NCBI RefSeq assembly: GCF_902459505.1
Contig: NC_047100.1
Coordinates: forward strand, 29,760,469 to 29,824,468
Length of the DNA stretch: 64,000 nt
Direction: 5' to 3'
Origin: Geotrypetes seraphini
Taxonomy: Eukaryota > Chordata > Amphibia > Gymnophiona > Dermophiidae
In this document: in pieces, positions 43,848-54,479 of the stretch
How positions within the stretch are numbered: the stretch's first letter is position 1
Layout: the number at the start of each line of letters is the position of its first letter
Notes under the pieces: generated by a model
What the model was told of the DNA's origin: nothing
Database searches by the model: none
What the model saw: only the letters and a program-made list of their open reading frames with translations
Position numbers and translations under genes: made by a program

Positions 43848-46596
43848 ATGACCACAAATGCTCGCAGTCTAAGCAACAAAGTTCATGATCTGCAAGCCCT
43901 GATATTAGAGGCAGATCTAGATATTGTTGCTATCACAGAGACATGGTTCAGTGAATCACATGGATGGGATGCAAACATACCGGGATATAATCTTTTTAGG
44001 AAGGACAGAGATGGTCATAAAGGTGGAGGAGTAGCTCTCTATGTAAAGATCAATATCCAAGCGACCGAAATGCAAGGGACCTGGGGAGAGGAAGAAGCGA
44101 TATGGACTGCTCTGAAAAGAGAAGATGGAACTTCTATCTACGTGGGTGTAGTCTACAGACCTCCGACTCAATCGCAGCAAATTGATAAGGATCTGATTGT
44201 GGATATCCAAAAGTTTGGAAGGAAAGAGGAGGTTCTGCTGTTGGGAGATTTCAACCTACCGGATGCGGACTGGAATGTTCCGTCTGCGGAATCGGAAAGA
44301 AGTAGGGAGATTGTGGATGCCTTTCAAGAGGCTCTGCTCAGACAAATGGTGACGGAACCCACAAGGGAAAAAGCGATATTGGATCTGGTCCTCACAAATG
44401 GAGAGAGTATCTCTAATGTTCAAGTGGGTGCTCACCTGGGTAGTAGCGATCATCAAACGGTTTGGTTTGATATAACGGCTAAAGTGGAGAGCGGCCGCAC
44501 GATACTTAAAGTCCTAGATTTCAAACGTACGGACTTTAATGCAATGGGAAAGTACCTGAAGAAAGAGCTGTTAGGATGGGAGGACATAAGAGAAGTGGAA
44601 AGACAGTGGTCTAAGCTGAAAGGAGCGATAAAAATGGCTACGGACCTTTATGTGAAGAAAATCAATAAAAACAAGAGAAAAAGGAAGCCGATATGGTTCT
44701 CCAACCTAGTGGCTGAGAAAATAAAGGCGAAAGAGTTGGCGTTCATGAAATATAAAAAAAACCCAAGAAGAGGAGAGCAGAAAGGACTACAGGGTGAAAC
44801 TGAAAGAAGCCAAGAGAGAGATACGTTTGGCGAAGGCACAGGCGGAAGAACAAATGGCTAAAAATGTAAAAAAGGGAGATAAAAATTTTTTCAGATATAT
44901 TAGTGAAAGGAGGAAGATAAAAAATGGAATTGCTAGGCTAAAAGATGCTGAGAACAAATATGTGGAGAGTGATGAGGAGAAAGCAAATGTGCTAAACAAA
45001 TACTTCTGTTCTGTGTTCACAGAAGAAAATCCTGGAGAAGGACCGAGATTGTCTGGCAAAGTTACACGAGAAAATGGAGTAGATTCTGCGCCGTTCACGG
45101 AGGAGGGTGTTTATGAGCAACTTGAAAAACTGAAGGTGGACAAAGCGATGGGACCAGACGGGATCCATCCCAGGATACTAAGGGAGCTCAGAGAGGTTCT
45201 GGCGAGTCCTATTAAAGACTTGTTCAACAAATCTCTGGAGACGGGAGTGATTCTTGGGGATTGGAGGAGAGCGGATGTGGTCCCTATTCATAAAAGTGGT
45301 CACAGGGATGAAGCAGGAAACTACAGGCCGGTGAGCCTCACTTCAGTTGTTGGAAAAATAATGGAAGTGTTGCTGAAAGAAAGGATAGTGTATTTCCTTG
45401 AATCTAATGGGTTACAGGATCCGAGGCAACATGGCTTTACAAAAGGTAAATCGTGCCAAACGAACCTGATTGAATTTTTTGATTGGGTGACCAGAGAGCT
45501 GGATCGAGGACATATGCTAGATGTAATTTACTTGGATTTCAGCAAAGCCTTTGATACAGTTCCTCATAGGAGGCTGTTGAACAAACTTGAAGGGCTGAAG
45601 TTAGGACCCAAAGTGGTGAACTGGGTCAGAAACTGGCTGTCGGACAGACGCCAGAGGGTGGTGGTTAATGGAAGTCGCTCGAAGGAAGGAAAGGTGACTA
45701 GTGGAGTCCCTCAGGGTTCGGTGCTGGGGCCAATCCTGTTCAATATGTATGTAAGTGACATTGCTGAAGGGTTAGAAGGAAAAGTGTGCCTTTTTGCAGA
45801 TGATACCAAGATTTGTAACAGAGTAGACACCGAAGAGGGAGTGGAAAATATGAAAAAGGATCTGCAAAAGTTAGAGGAATGGTCTAATGCCTGGCAACTA
45901 AAATTCAATGCAAAGAAATGCAGAGTAATGCATTTGGGGATTAATAATAGGAAGGAACCGTATATGCTGGGAGGAGAGAAGCTGATATGCACGGACGGGG
46001 AGAGGGACCTTGGGGTGATAGTGTCCGAAGATCTAAAGGCGAAAAAACAGTGTGACAAGGCAGTGGCTGCTGCCAGAAGGATTCTGGGCTGTATAAAGAG
46101 AGGCGTAGTCAGTAGAAGGAAGAAGGTGTTGATGCCCCTGTACAGGTCATTGGTGAGGCCCCACTTGGAGTATTGTGTTCAGTTTTGGAGACCGTATCTG
46201 GCGAAAGACGTAAGAAGACTTGAGGCGGTCCAGAGGAGGGCGACGAAAATGATAGGAGGCTTGCGCCAGAAGACGTATGAGGAGAGACTGGAAGCCCTGA
46301 ATATGTACACCCTAGAGGAAAGGAGCGACAGGGGAGATATGATTCAGACGTTCAAATACTTAAAGGGTATTAACGTAGAACAAAATCTTTTCCAGAGAAA
46401 GGAAAATGGTAAAACCAGAGGACATAATTTGAGGTTGAGGGGTGGTAGATTCAGGGGCAATGTTAGGAAATTCTACTTTACGGAGAGGGTGGTGGATGCC
46501 TGGAATGCGCTCCCGAGAGAGGTGGTGGAGAGTAAAACTGTGACTGAGTTCAAAGAAGCGTGGGATGAACACAGAAGATTTAGAATCAGAAAATAA
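43848..46596 (+). pseudogene. CR1-G ORF2: endonuclease and reverse transcriptase, one frameshift
   Basis: Same protein as in copy E. The first frame (43848-44760) holds the endonuclease. An extra A in the run at about 44753-44761 shifts the frame. The second frame, to TAA at 46594, holds YLDFSKAFDTVPH, SGVPQGSVLGPILFNMYVSD and FADDTKI. The residue that is a stop in copy E reads Glu here (ESDEEKANVLNKYF). No other break was seen. Confidence 0.93.
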
Positions 46597-46915
46597 TATT
46601 AAAGATTGAACTAGGCCAGTTACTGGGCAGACTTGTACGGTCTGCGTCTGTGTATGGCCGTTTGGAGGAGGATGGGCAGGGGAGGGCTTCAATGGCTGGG
46701 AGGGTGTAGATGGGCTGGAGTAAGTCTTAACAGTGATTTCGGCAGTTGGAACCCAAGCACAGTACCGGGTAAAGCTTTGGATTCTCGCCCAGAAATAGCT
46801 AAGAAGAAAAAAAAAAAAAAATTTAAATTGAATCAGGTTGGGCAGACTGGATGGACCATTCGGGTCTTTATCTGCCGTCATCTACTATGTTACTATGTTT
46901 GTGGATTTTACTCAC

Positions 46916-47302
46916 TTTTGCTCTCAGAATCCGTTTGGTTGTCTCGCTCTGCCCCACAAATCTGTTCACTTCTACTTTCAAGTTCTTTGTGCATGTCCTC
47001 TCCATGTTGATGTTTCTTCTCTATCTCCTTCTTTGAACGATTCTGCCCTTCCCTACGATGAAGCCCTTTGTCTGTGCACTTCCTAGGTGCTTTGGGAGGC
47101 TGTTGTTTCTCTAAGTCTTCTCTTTTCTTCTGTTCAGGATCTGCAGGACTCTCAGCTGGGTGTGGCAGCTCCTGTAAGGATCTTGATGGTGTTGTAGGAG
47201 GTGACCCACTATCTTTTTCTTTCTGAGTCACAGGAGATGATGATAAGGCTGCCAGATCCAACGGTTCCTTTTGTGTTCTCCCATCAGATTTTTCCTCCAA
47301 TT
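46916..47302 (-). CDS. Internal exon of a host gene: charged, low-complexity segment
   Basis: A 387-nt exon with a textbook acceptor (TTGTGTTTCTTCTCCAG) and donor (GCAAAA then GTGAGTAAAA). It needs one base from the previous exon, and the exon at 54141-54235 leaves exactly one (G), giving Glu and an open frame of 128 codons; the other two entry phases hit stops. The peptide is hydrophilic and probably disordered (LEEKSDGRTQKEPLDLAAL, TTPSRSLQELPHPAESPADP, KKEIEKKHQHGEDMHKELES). It has many Ser/Pro sites and Lys/Glu runs, as in nuclear or cytoskeletal linkers. It ends in phase 1. I do not recognise the protein. The young CR1 copy G begins its tail 15 bases beyond this exon's end. Confidence 0.7.
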
Positions 47303-47303
47303 C

Positions 47304-47990
47304 TGGAGAAGAAACACAACAGAATAAAATGAATTAATGAACAGAGTAAATAAAATCTTATCTTTGCTATGTAAACTCTTGAACTGTACCAGCAATGACT
47401 AAACTGAGTCCTTGATGTCTACTATACTGGAGGGGGAGAAAGAACTTGATATCTGTTCTGAAGCATGTGTACAAGATAAAATGGCTTTAGCATATGTCTC
47501 TTGCACTATGCAAAAAAAAAAAAAAAAAAAAGTAAAGCATAATAAAACTCAAAGCTGAGGGAATATGCAAATAAAGAAGGCAGACAAGGTATTTAAGCCT
47601 AAAAAATTCAAGGTTTGACATGCAAACTAGAAGAAATGTCATAAGGTGGAATAAGGAAGTTTATTGGCCTAATTAAAGTATAGAGAATGAGGCCTAATAA
47701 ACTGAGCCAGAAAAAACTGGGAGGGCTGCAAAATTCTAGATACTTACCAGCTGAGGAAAAAAAGTCCTCTTCGCAAAAGTTCTCTCACTTTCTGGGCTGG
47801 AAAGTACACATTCCTGCTTGCTAGGCTGGGAAATCTGAGCTCAGTGGGGGAAAAAGAAGCCAAATGGAAGAAAAACCAGAAATGGAATACTAGTTATCCA
47901 AATTAGGAATCACTGGACATATCCTAAAATGGTTTTAGGGATTCCTCATGAACAAAGTTCTGAAAGATGAAAACTCCTACCTCACCCTCT
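47304..47990. other. Intron sequence, with one exon-like stretch
   Basis: Unique-looking sequence. The 78-nt stretch at 47748-47825 is listed separately. There is an A run at about 47511-47531, and nothing else is recognised. Confidence 0.4.
47748..47825 (-). other. Exon-like stretch, 78 nt, not phase-compatible
   Basis: It is bounded by a good acceptor (GATTTCCCAG) and an excellent donor (CAGCTG then GTAAGTATC), and it is a multiple of three. Two frames are open (PSKQECVLSSPESERTFAK, or LASRNVYFPAQKVRELLRRG). In the phase required by the flanking exons 54141-54235 and 46916-47302, however, it meets an immediate TAG. It may be an alternative or untranslated exon, a poison exon, or chance. 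Confidence 0.35.
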
Positions 47991-48671
47991 ACTGAATAAC
48001 ATCTTCACGATCACTCTCAATTCAATTAAACTAGACCCTGAACAATGGCTATTCTCTTATACCTTTAGACTGAATCCAACCAATCTCACTACCAAGCCCT
48101 AATTAAAGTACAAGAATGGGCCAAGAAAACCCAAACTACTATGGTTTGGACTAAAGGCACAACTGATCCCTCCCCTCTATCACCCTGACAAATGGAGTCA
48201 ACCTCAATATTGAGAAAACCACAAAAGTCCTGGGAGTCACCTTAGATTATTCATCGATATTTGAAACCCACACCCAAAATATCGTTCAAATGTCATAAGC
48301 CTATTTCTTTCACTAACACTACAGGATACTCAGCCAATCAATACTAAACTACAGCAATGCACTTCTCTCAGGACTATCAAAGAAACAAGACTCTTATTCT
48401 ACAAATTGAGATTCAAACACGTTATACCTCTATTGACAGAACTACGCTGGCACCCAGTTGACAAGTGAATTGAATTCAAGAGTCCTCTGATAGCTTCCCC
48501 AAATATACAGAACTACTAGGCAGACCGATAACTGCCTGATCTTATCCTTTCATTCTCTTAAAGGGATAAAGTACAAAAAATAACATTAATTGCCAAGTTA
48601 CAAAAACGTGGAACTTGTCACCAGTAGAGATATACGCAATGCTCTGTTCCTTACAATAATCCTGGCTAAGA
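47990..48671 (+). mobile_element. L2-type LINE fragment, left part
   Basis: Broken plus-strand frames give LDPEQWLFSYTFRLNPTNL-like and KVLGVTLDYSSIFETHTQNI, the L2 'LGV-LD' block, followed by degraded C-terminal reverse-transcriptase sequence. It appears to continue after the hAT element at 49513-49620. Confidence 0.55.
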
Positions 48672-48679
48672 GTCTAGCC

Positions 48680-49504
48680 CAGTGATCTCAAACTCAAACC
48701 CTTTGCAGGGCCATATTTTGAATCTGTAGGTACTTGGAGGGCCTCAGAAAAACACAAATGTCTTATTAAAGAAATGACAATTTTGCATGAGGTAAAACTT
48801 TTTAGAGTTTATAAATCTTTCCTTTTGGCTGTCTTTTTTTTTAATTTTAAAGATTTGCATTGTTGTTTAAATAAAATATACAAAACAGCATGAAGTGAAT
48901 ATCACCACTATAATGTACAAAATGCAACAAGAAGATAGCAAAGTATTTACCAACATTAAATGAAAAATCACATCATCATAGCAAAGAACTATAAACCAGA
49001 TATCTATTCACCAATTGTATCTCATCCCCCATAGCACGAAAACATGACCCCAACTGGAGATAACCCCCTGTTGTTTTTTCAGGAAGTCATCTCAACAAAT
49101 CAAAACAATAACTTCCCTCACCCCCCCCCCCAGCAGTAAACTTAGGTTAAAGAATCCACTTTGTCCATAATCAGAGACCAAGTCCGGGTAGAAGAAAGAT
49201 AATATCCATGTCGTTTTGCAATAGATAACTCCATTGCACCCAAAGTTTGACGTTTCAAGGACAAATCCAATAGGCTAGGTGGTTCCGAGCGTTTCCAATG
49301 GCTGGCTATTAAGCACTTGGCTGCTGCCAAACCCCACCGGCGAAGTTTAGTTTGTCCTTTTGGCTAAGTCTTAATAATAATATTATCATTTATTGCTAAA
49401 GAGACATATGATCAAGAAACTGTTTTACTTTACTTTTGTGATTATGATAAACATACCGAGGGCCTCAAAATAGTACCTGATGGGCCGCGACTTTGAGACC
49501 ATTG
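48680..49504. mobile_element. hAT MITE with 8-bp target-site duplication, carrying an L1 tail
   Basis: It begins CAGTGATCTCAAACTC. The reverse complement of its end is CAATGGTCTCAAAGTC. Perfect GTCTAGCC flanks lie at 48672-48679 and 49505-49512. Without the L1 insert the element is about 290 bp. No transposase frame is present. Confidence 0.95.
48831..49354 (-). mobile_element. L1 3' end, 5'-truncated, inside the hAT MITE
   Basis: An 11-bp duplication TCCTTTTGGCT flanks it (48820-48830 and 49355-49365), with a T run at the left end marking the poly(A) tail. The minus strand encodes the end of ORF2 (AAAKCLIASHWKRSEPPSLL, MELSIAKRHGYYLS), open for about 62 codons. Confidence 0.88.
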
Positions 49505-49636
49505 GTCTAGCCAAATCCTGCTATGAATTATATGCTCATGACTATGATGTGGATACCCAAACATAACAACCCTCCACTCCAGAAATAAATTAAGAGCACA
49601 CCTAATTCCCACAATATACACATGAATAACAGTTAC

Positions 49637-49830
49637 ACTTCGCCCTCCCTATTCGCGGTTTCGATGTTCGCAGGTTTTTTCCCCAGGCCCCCCCCTCCGA
49701 GAATGGCTCGTTGGCAGCCCGCATTATAAAAAACGGCCCCAGGACTTGGATCGGGGCGAGGGGGAGGCGATCGGAGGAGGTGAGTAGCCACCCCAGAAGC
49801 ATGGACCTTACCTGGTGGTCTAGCAGTGAC
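49637..49830 (+). repeat. Tigger-like MITE end (tentative)
   Basis: CAGTTACACTTCGCCCTCCC with TATTCGCGGTTTCGATGTTCG resembles the terminus of pogo/Tigger-type elements ('CAGT...CTCCGTATTCGCGG'). Only one end is clear. I see no partner inverted repeat or TA flank. Confidence 0.45.
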
Positions 49831-49854
49831 GTGGGCAGGAAAATCAATAAAGAA

Positions 49855-50254
49855 TTATTTAATAAAAAAAAATGCTTTCCATCTAACTTGCCAGTGCTTG
49901 TGTTTCTTCTTATTTTCTTCATTCTGATCCTTTTTCCATTCTTTAAAGGATGTTTTCTTGGCTCTAAAAGCCTCTTTCACTTCACCTTTTAACCACGCCG
50001 ACTCTCATTTCTTTTTTTTCCACCTTTGCTGATATGTGGAATACATCTTGTCTGGGCTTCCACAAAGGTATTTTTAAATAACATCCACACCTGGTTTACA
50101 GTCCTAACCTTTGCAACTGATCCTTTTAGCTTCTTTTTAACCATTTTCCTCATTTTATCATAGTCACCTTTCCAAAAATTAAACGCCCCTACAGTAGATT
50201 TCTTTTGCAATGTTATTCCCGGAATCAGCTCAAATTTGATCACGTTATTTATTT
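49855..50254 (-). mobile_element. CR1 LINE copy A, endonuclease-RT linker segment
   Basis: The minus-strand frame 49989-50243 gives IKFELIPGITLQKKSTVGAF, NFWKGDYDKMRKMVKKKLKG and VKVRTVNQVWMLFKNTFVE-like sequence, the linker after a CR1 endonuclease. It belongs with 50613-52194. Its reverse transcriptase is missing. Confidence 0.7.
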
Positions 50255-50612
50255 TATTTCATTTCTTCCATTTGTGCGTCGCACATACCTATACAAGCTC
50301 TATATTACAGAGGAAGGGGTTAGAAGAGGGTAGGGAGAACTATGGAGGGCAGGAGTGGAGAGGAGAGAAGCATTTACAATATTTCATAGAAATTGCTAAC
50401 TTTACAGATAGGGGCACCACCAATGTAAATGATATCTAAATGAATTAAAGTAATAAGTAAAAAGGAATAGAAGGGAGGAACCGTTAAACAATAGAATTCA
50501 GGAAATTCAAATAATAAAATAAAAGCAATAGGGGTAAAAACAATGGAATAAAATTTAAAATAATTCATAAACTGGGGAAAAAAATCAAATAAGTCTGACA
50601 GAAGTCCAATTA
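50255..50612. mobile_element. A/T-rich insertion in CR1 copy A
   Basis: The CR1 frame is interrupted here. Flanking words TTTGATCACGTT and TTATGATCACTGTT suggest a short target-site duplication around TGATCAC. The insert has no coding frame, and its plus-strand left edge TTATTTATTTTATTTCATTT looks like the A-rich tail of a minus-strand retroposon. The family is unknown. Confidence 0.5.
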
Positions 50613-52194
50613 TGATCACTGTTTCCCAGTGGACCCAAAACAGTTAACTTCTGTACTATGCCTTGCATTCCACTAAGGACCAAATCAAAATAGCTCCCCC
50701 TCTTGTCGGTTCCCGGACCAGTCATTTATGACATCTAGGAATTTTACCTCCCTAGCACTCCCTGATGTAATATTTAACCAGTCAATGTTGGGGCAATTGA
50801 AATCACCCATTATTATAGTGTTGCACATTTCTCCAGTTTTCCTAATCTCTGAAAACATTTCTTCATCTTTCTGCTCATTTTGTCCCGGGGCACGGTAGTA
50901 TAACCCAACTTTTATATTCCTTCCCTTCACGCATGGAATTTCTATCCATAAGGATTCCACACTGCTATCTATGTCATACAGAATGTTTATTTGATTTGAT
51001 TCAATTCCCTCTTTAACATATAGCACAACTTCTCCCCCCCTCCTCCCCCCCACTTCCAATTTGATCTACTTTATCCTTGCGATATAATTTGTACCCAGGT
51101 AACACAGTGTCCCATTGATTGTCCTCCTTCGACCAGGTCTCTGAGATGCCTATTATATCTATCTCATCATTCAGTGCTATATACTATAACTTTCCTATTT
51201 TATTTTTTAGGCTTCTAACATTTGTATAGAGACACTTCAAATTGTGTATTTTCCTTGCAACTACAGTCTGCTGAGAAGACAGGGAAAATTTGAGTCTTTT
51301 ACTCTGCCTTCCTCCTGGCTTTCTATCACCATTATTGGAACCTCTCTACCGGGACTCCCTAAATATCCTGTTTCAATAATATCCTCCAAGGATACCTCAC
51401 ACCGAACCATCCGCTCCCGGGCGACTGTCAGCTTTCCCCCACATCTTAGTTTAAAAGCTGCTCTATCTCCTTTTTAAATGTTAGCGCCAGCAGCCTGGTT
51501 CCATCTCAGTTAAGGTGGAGTCCATCCTTTCAGAACAAGCTCCCCCTTTCCCAGAAGGTTGCCCAGTTCCTAACAAATCTAAATCCCTCATCCTTGCACC
51601 ATTTGCTCAACCACGCATTGAGACTTCGGAGCTCTACCTGCCTCTTGGGTCCTGTGCGTGGAACTGGGAGCATTTCTGAAAATGCAACCCTGGAAGATCT
51701 GGATCTCAGCTTTCCACCTAAGAGCCTAAATTTAGCTTCCAGAACTTCCCTCCCACATTTCCTATTGGTACCTACATGTACCAAGACACCTGGCTCCTTA
51801 CCAGCACTATCTAAAATCCTATCTATGTGACACGTGAGACCTTTGCACCACGCAGGCAAGTGACCAGGCAATCCTCACACCCACCAGCCACCCAGCTATC
51901 TACATGTCTAATGATCGAATCACCAACTACAACTGCTGTCCTAACCCTTCCCTCCTGGGGAGAAGCACAACATCCTTGGTGCGAGAGGATATTGCATCCC
52001 GTAGTGGACAAGTTAGAACCGCAAGGCACAAGCGGAATAGAAATCACTAATGTAATGTAATAACTACAGGATTATTTCCTACTTCATCAGAGTGATGCGC
52101 TCCTTCTAGGAGACCTCTGTCCTCCACAGCAGATTAGGGGCTACCAGAGTGGAGATGAGACTTCTCTACAACATCCCTGTAGGTCACCTCTATA
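50613..52194 (-). mobile_element. CR1 LINE copy A, ORF1 esterase and endonuclease
   Basis: Minus-strand order: EVTYRDVVEK, then the SGNH esterase (VRTAVVVGDSIIRHVDSWVA at about 51910, LVHVGTNRKCGREVLEAKFR at about 51780, LNAWLSKWCKDEGFRFVRNW, 51540-51620), then the endonuclease (GGEVVLYVKEGIESNQINIL, VGLYYRAPGQNE, IIMGDFNCPNIDW at 50685-51059). It is a different CR1 subfamily from copies E and G, and it is older. Confidence 0.82.
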
Positions 52195-53485
52195 TAAGAA
52201 CATAACATAAGCAGTGCCTCCGCCGGGTCAGACCATAGGTCCATCCTGCCCAGCAGTCCGCTCCCGCGGCGGCCCAAACAGGTCACGACCTGTCTGAATC
52301 ACTAGAAGGGGCCCCCTTGCCACCTTGGTTTCCCATTGAGTCCTATCTTCCCATCGAAGTCCTAACCCTCCGGTTTTGCACATGCACGACCTGGTTGGGT
52401 TTCTATACTTATTTCCTGGTTAGCTTTCTATACCTTTGTTACATCCCAGCACCTCTCTCAGTATCCCACGATCCCTTTATCCCTCAGGAATCCGTCCAAT
52501 CCCTGTTTGAATCCCTGTACCGTACTCTGCCTAATCACTTCCTCCGGTAGCGCATTCCAGGTGTCCACGACCCTTTGGGTGAAAAAAAACTTCCTTGCAT
52601 TTGTTTTGAACCTATCTCCCTTCAGTTTCTCCGAATGCCCCCTCGTACCTGTTTTCCCTTTCAGCCTGAAGAATCTGTCCCTATCCACCCTCTCTATGCC
52701 CCTCATGATCCTGAAGGTCTCTATCATATCTCCCCTGAGCCTCCTTTTTTCCAGAGAGAAGAGCCCCAGCCTATCCAACCTCTCGGCATATGGGCAGTGT
52801 TCCAGCCCTCTTACCAGTTTCGTTGCTCTTCTTTGGACTCTCTCAAGTACTGCCATGTCCTTCTTGAGGTACGGCGACCAATATTGAACGCAGTATTCCA
52901 GATGTGGACGCACCATCGCTCGATACAATGGCATGATGACTTCCCGCGTCCTGGTTGTTATGCCCCTCTTTATGATGCCCAGCATCCTGTTGGCTTTTTT
53001 CGAGGCTGCTGCGCACTGCGCAGATGGCTTCATTGATGCATCCACCAGCACACCCAAGTCTCTCTCTAGACTGCTGTCTCCCAGCAATCTCCCCCCCAAT
53101 TTGTAGTTGAACAACGGGTTCTTTTTCCCTATATGCATGACCTTGCATTTTTCCACGTTAAAGCGCATTTGCCATTTGTTTGCCTAGTCTTCCAGCTTGT
53201 CCAGGTCCCTTTGCAGGTCCTCACACTCCTCCCTGGATCTAACTCTGCCGCACAGTTTGGTGTCGTCTGCAAATTTTATAACCTCGCACTTTGCCTCCTT
53301 TTCCAGGTCATTGATAAATATGTTGAAGAGTAACGGCCCCAGCACCGATCCCTGTGGCACACCGCTCGTGACTCCCCGCCAGTCAGAGTATTGTCCCTTT
53401 ACTCCGACCCTCTGCAGTCTACCCGACAACCAGTGCTCGATCCATCTGTGCACATCCCCTCCCACCCCGTGGTTCCACAGCTTCT
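52195..53485 (-). mobile_element. CR1 LINE copy B, 5'-truncated, inserted in copy A ORF1
   Basis: It runs from LWNHGVGGDVHRWIEHWLSG through SGVPQGSVLGPLLFNIFIND and FADDTKLCGRV (53184-53465), then MRFNVEKCKVMHIGKKN, LYRAMVRPHLEYCVQYWSPY and FTQRVVDTWNALPEEVIRQ (52458-53168). The 3' UTR ends TGCTTATGTTATGTTCTTA at 52195. One frameshift lies near 53170-53184. Otherwise it is largely open, so it is younger than its host element A. Confidence 0.9.
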
Positions 53486-53660
53486 GTCTCCCTTAGCTCC
53501 CTTAGCTCCTCCAAGTCTGCTACTCTAGCCTTAAGGGAACGAACTCGTTCACTTGAGAGATAGGAGCTCTTTGCAGCGAGCACACACATATAACTTCTTG
53601 CCAACTGGGAGAAAATCATACATGCGACACTCAATGCAAAAGACTGGTTAGAAACCCTCT
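53486..53660 (-). mobile_element. CR1 LINE copy A, ORF1 coiled-coil start
   Basis: The minus strand reads LAAKSSYLSSERVRSLKARV and ADLEELRELRETEA before copy B interrupts it. This is an ORF1 coiled coil that continues at 52190 with EVTYRDV. Confidence 0.65.
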
Positions 53661-54140
53661 TGCTGCATCTTATTATTGAGCTGATTAATTAATTAACCTT
53701 ATTAATCTACTAGGAATATATTAGACTAGTATAGAGAGCCTTGCTTTATTGTTTCTTAGATAGTCTTAGGGTTATATTGAATGTTTATTTACTGTTTGAT
53801 TCTTTACAAGTAATGAAATATGAAGAGCTCTCCTGTTGTCCTATTTAGAATAACTGACAATAAATTAAGACTATAAGTATAGAAATGAGCTAGGGGTGGG
53901 TAGGAGAGGGGAAGATGAGAGGGAGGGAATGGAGACTAAGCCAGACCCTGCTCTGCCTGCCAGAAACTCTCTCTAGCAGCAGGATGAAGCTTACAAAACT
54001 GTAGAACTATAAAAGGCTATTATCCTATGGAGACTAGCTAAGTAAAGTTTGCACTTTTAAGATCGTTTCTGTCTATAGAAGGGAACCTACAATTGAGCTT
54101 TTCTCTCCAAACCTATCAAAGCAAAATAATGTATACTTAC
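53661..54140. other. Probable intron, nothing recognised
   Basis: AT-rich sequence between LINE copy A and the exon at 54141. No coding frame or repeat end was identified. Confidence 0.4.
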
Positions 54141-54235
54141 CCAAAGATATGTCTTGTCCTCTCAGAAAGAGAATGTCCTCTTCCCTCTTCTCAGAAAGAG
54201 ACACTAAGCCAAGCAGTCCGGGGTCCCCCAAGGAA
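54141..54235 (-). CDS. Internal exon of a host gene, joins 46916-47302 in phase
   Basis: A 95-nt exon with acceptor TGGCCTATTTTTCAG and donor ATCTTTGG then GTAAGTATAC, both strong. Only one of its three frames is open: (x)SLGDPGLLGLVSLSEKREED then ILFLRGQDISL, ending with a single G. That G joins AA at the start of the exon at 47302 to give Glu and a further 128 open codons. It requires a preceding exon ending with two bases. The exon-like stretch 62980-63040 does not supply that directly, so another exon would be needed. I do not recognise the protein. The LSEKREEDILFL helix-like segment is followed downstream by the disordered charged exon. The intron of about 6.8 kb to the next exon is filled with LINE and hAT insertions. 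Confidence 0.68.
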
Positions 54236-54479
54236 CTGAAAAATAGGCCAAAGTGGAATTGGCATCTCCAAGAAACATCACAGAACCATTTGCCCAATGA
54301 AGAAATGACTTGAAACTATGTGCCAGGCTCCAAAGAGAGAGACCTGCCTCACTCTATGTAAAGAACTGAACCGCTAGGACAAGCCTACCAAAGTTCAGTG
54401 TGGAACAAACTGAACCTGAGCTGCCAGAGATGACAAGGAAGCGCACTCCATGATGCACAGGACAAGCAGCGTCCAAAGC

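Larger units (their letters stand above)
42966..46900 (+). mobile_element. CR1 LINE copy G (3.9 kb), near-identical sister of copy E
   Basis: From 43405 on it matches copy E almost base for base. It also extends about 440 bases further 5' into ORF1. It ends with ACTATGTTACTATGTTT at 46900. The coding frames carry different damage from those of copy E. It lies antisense in an intron of the minus-strand host gene, with its tail 15 bases from that gene's exon. Confidence 0.95.
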
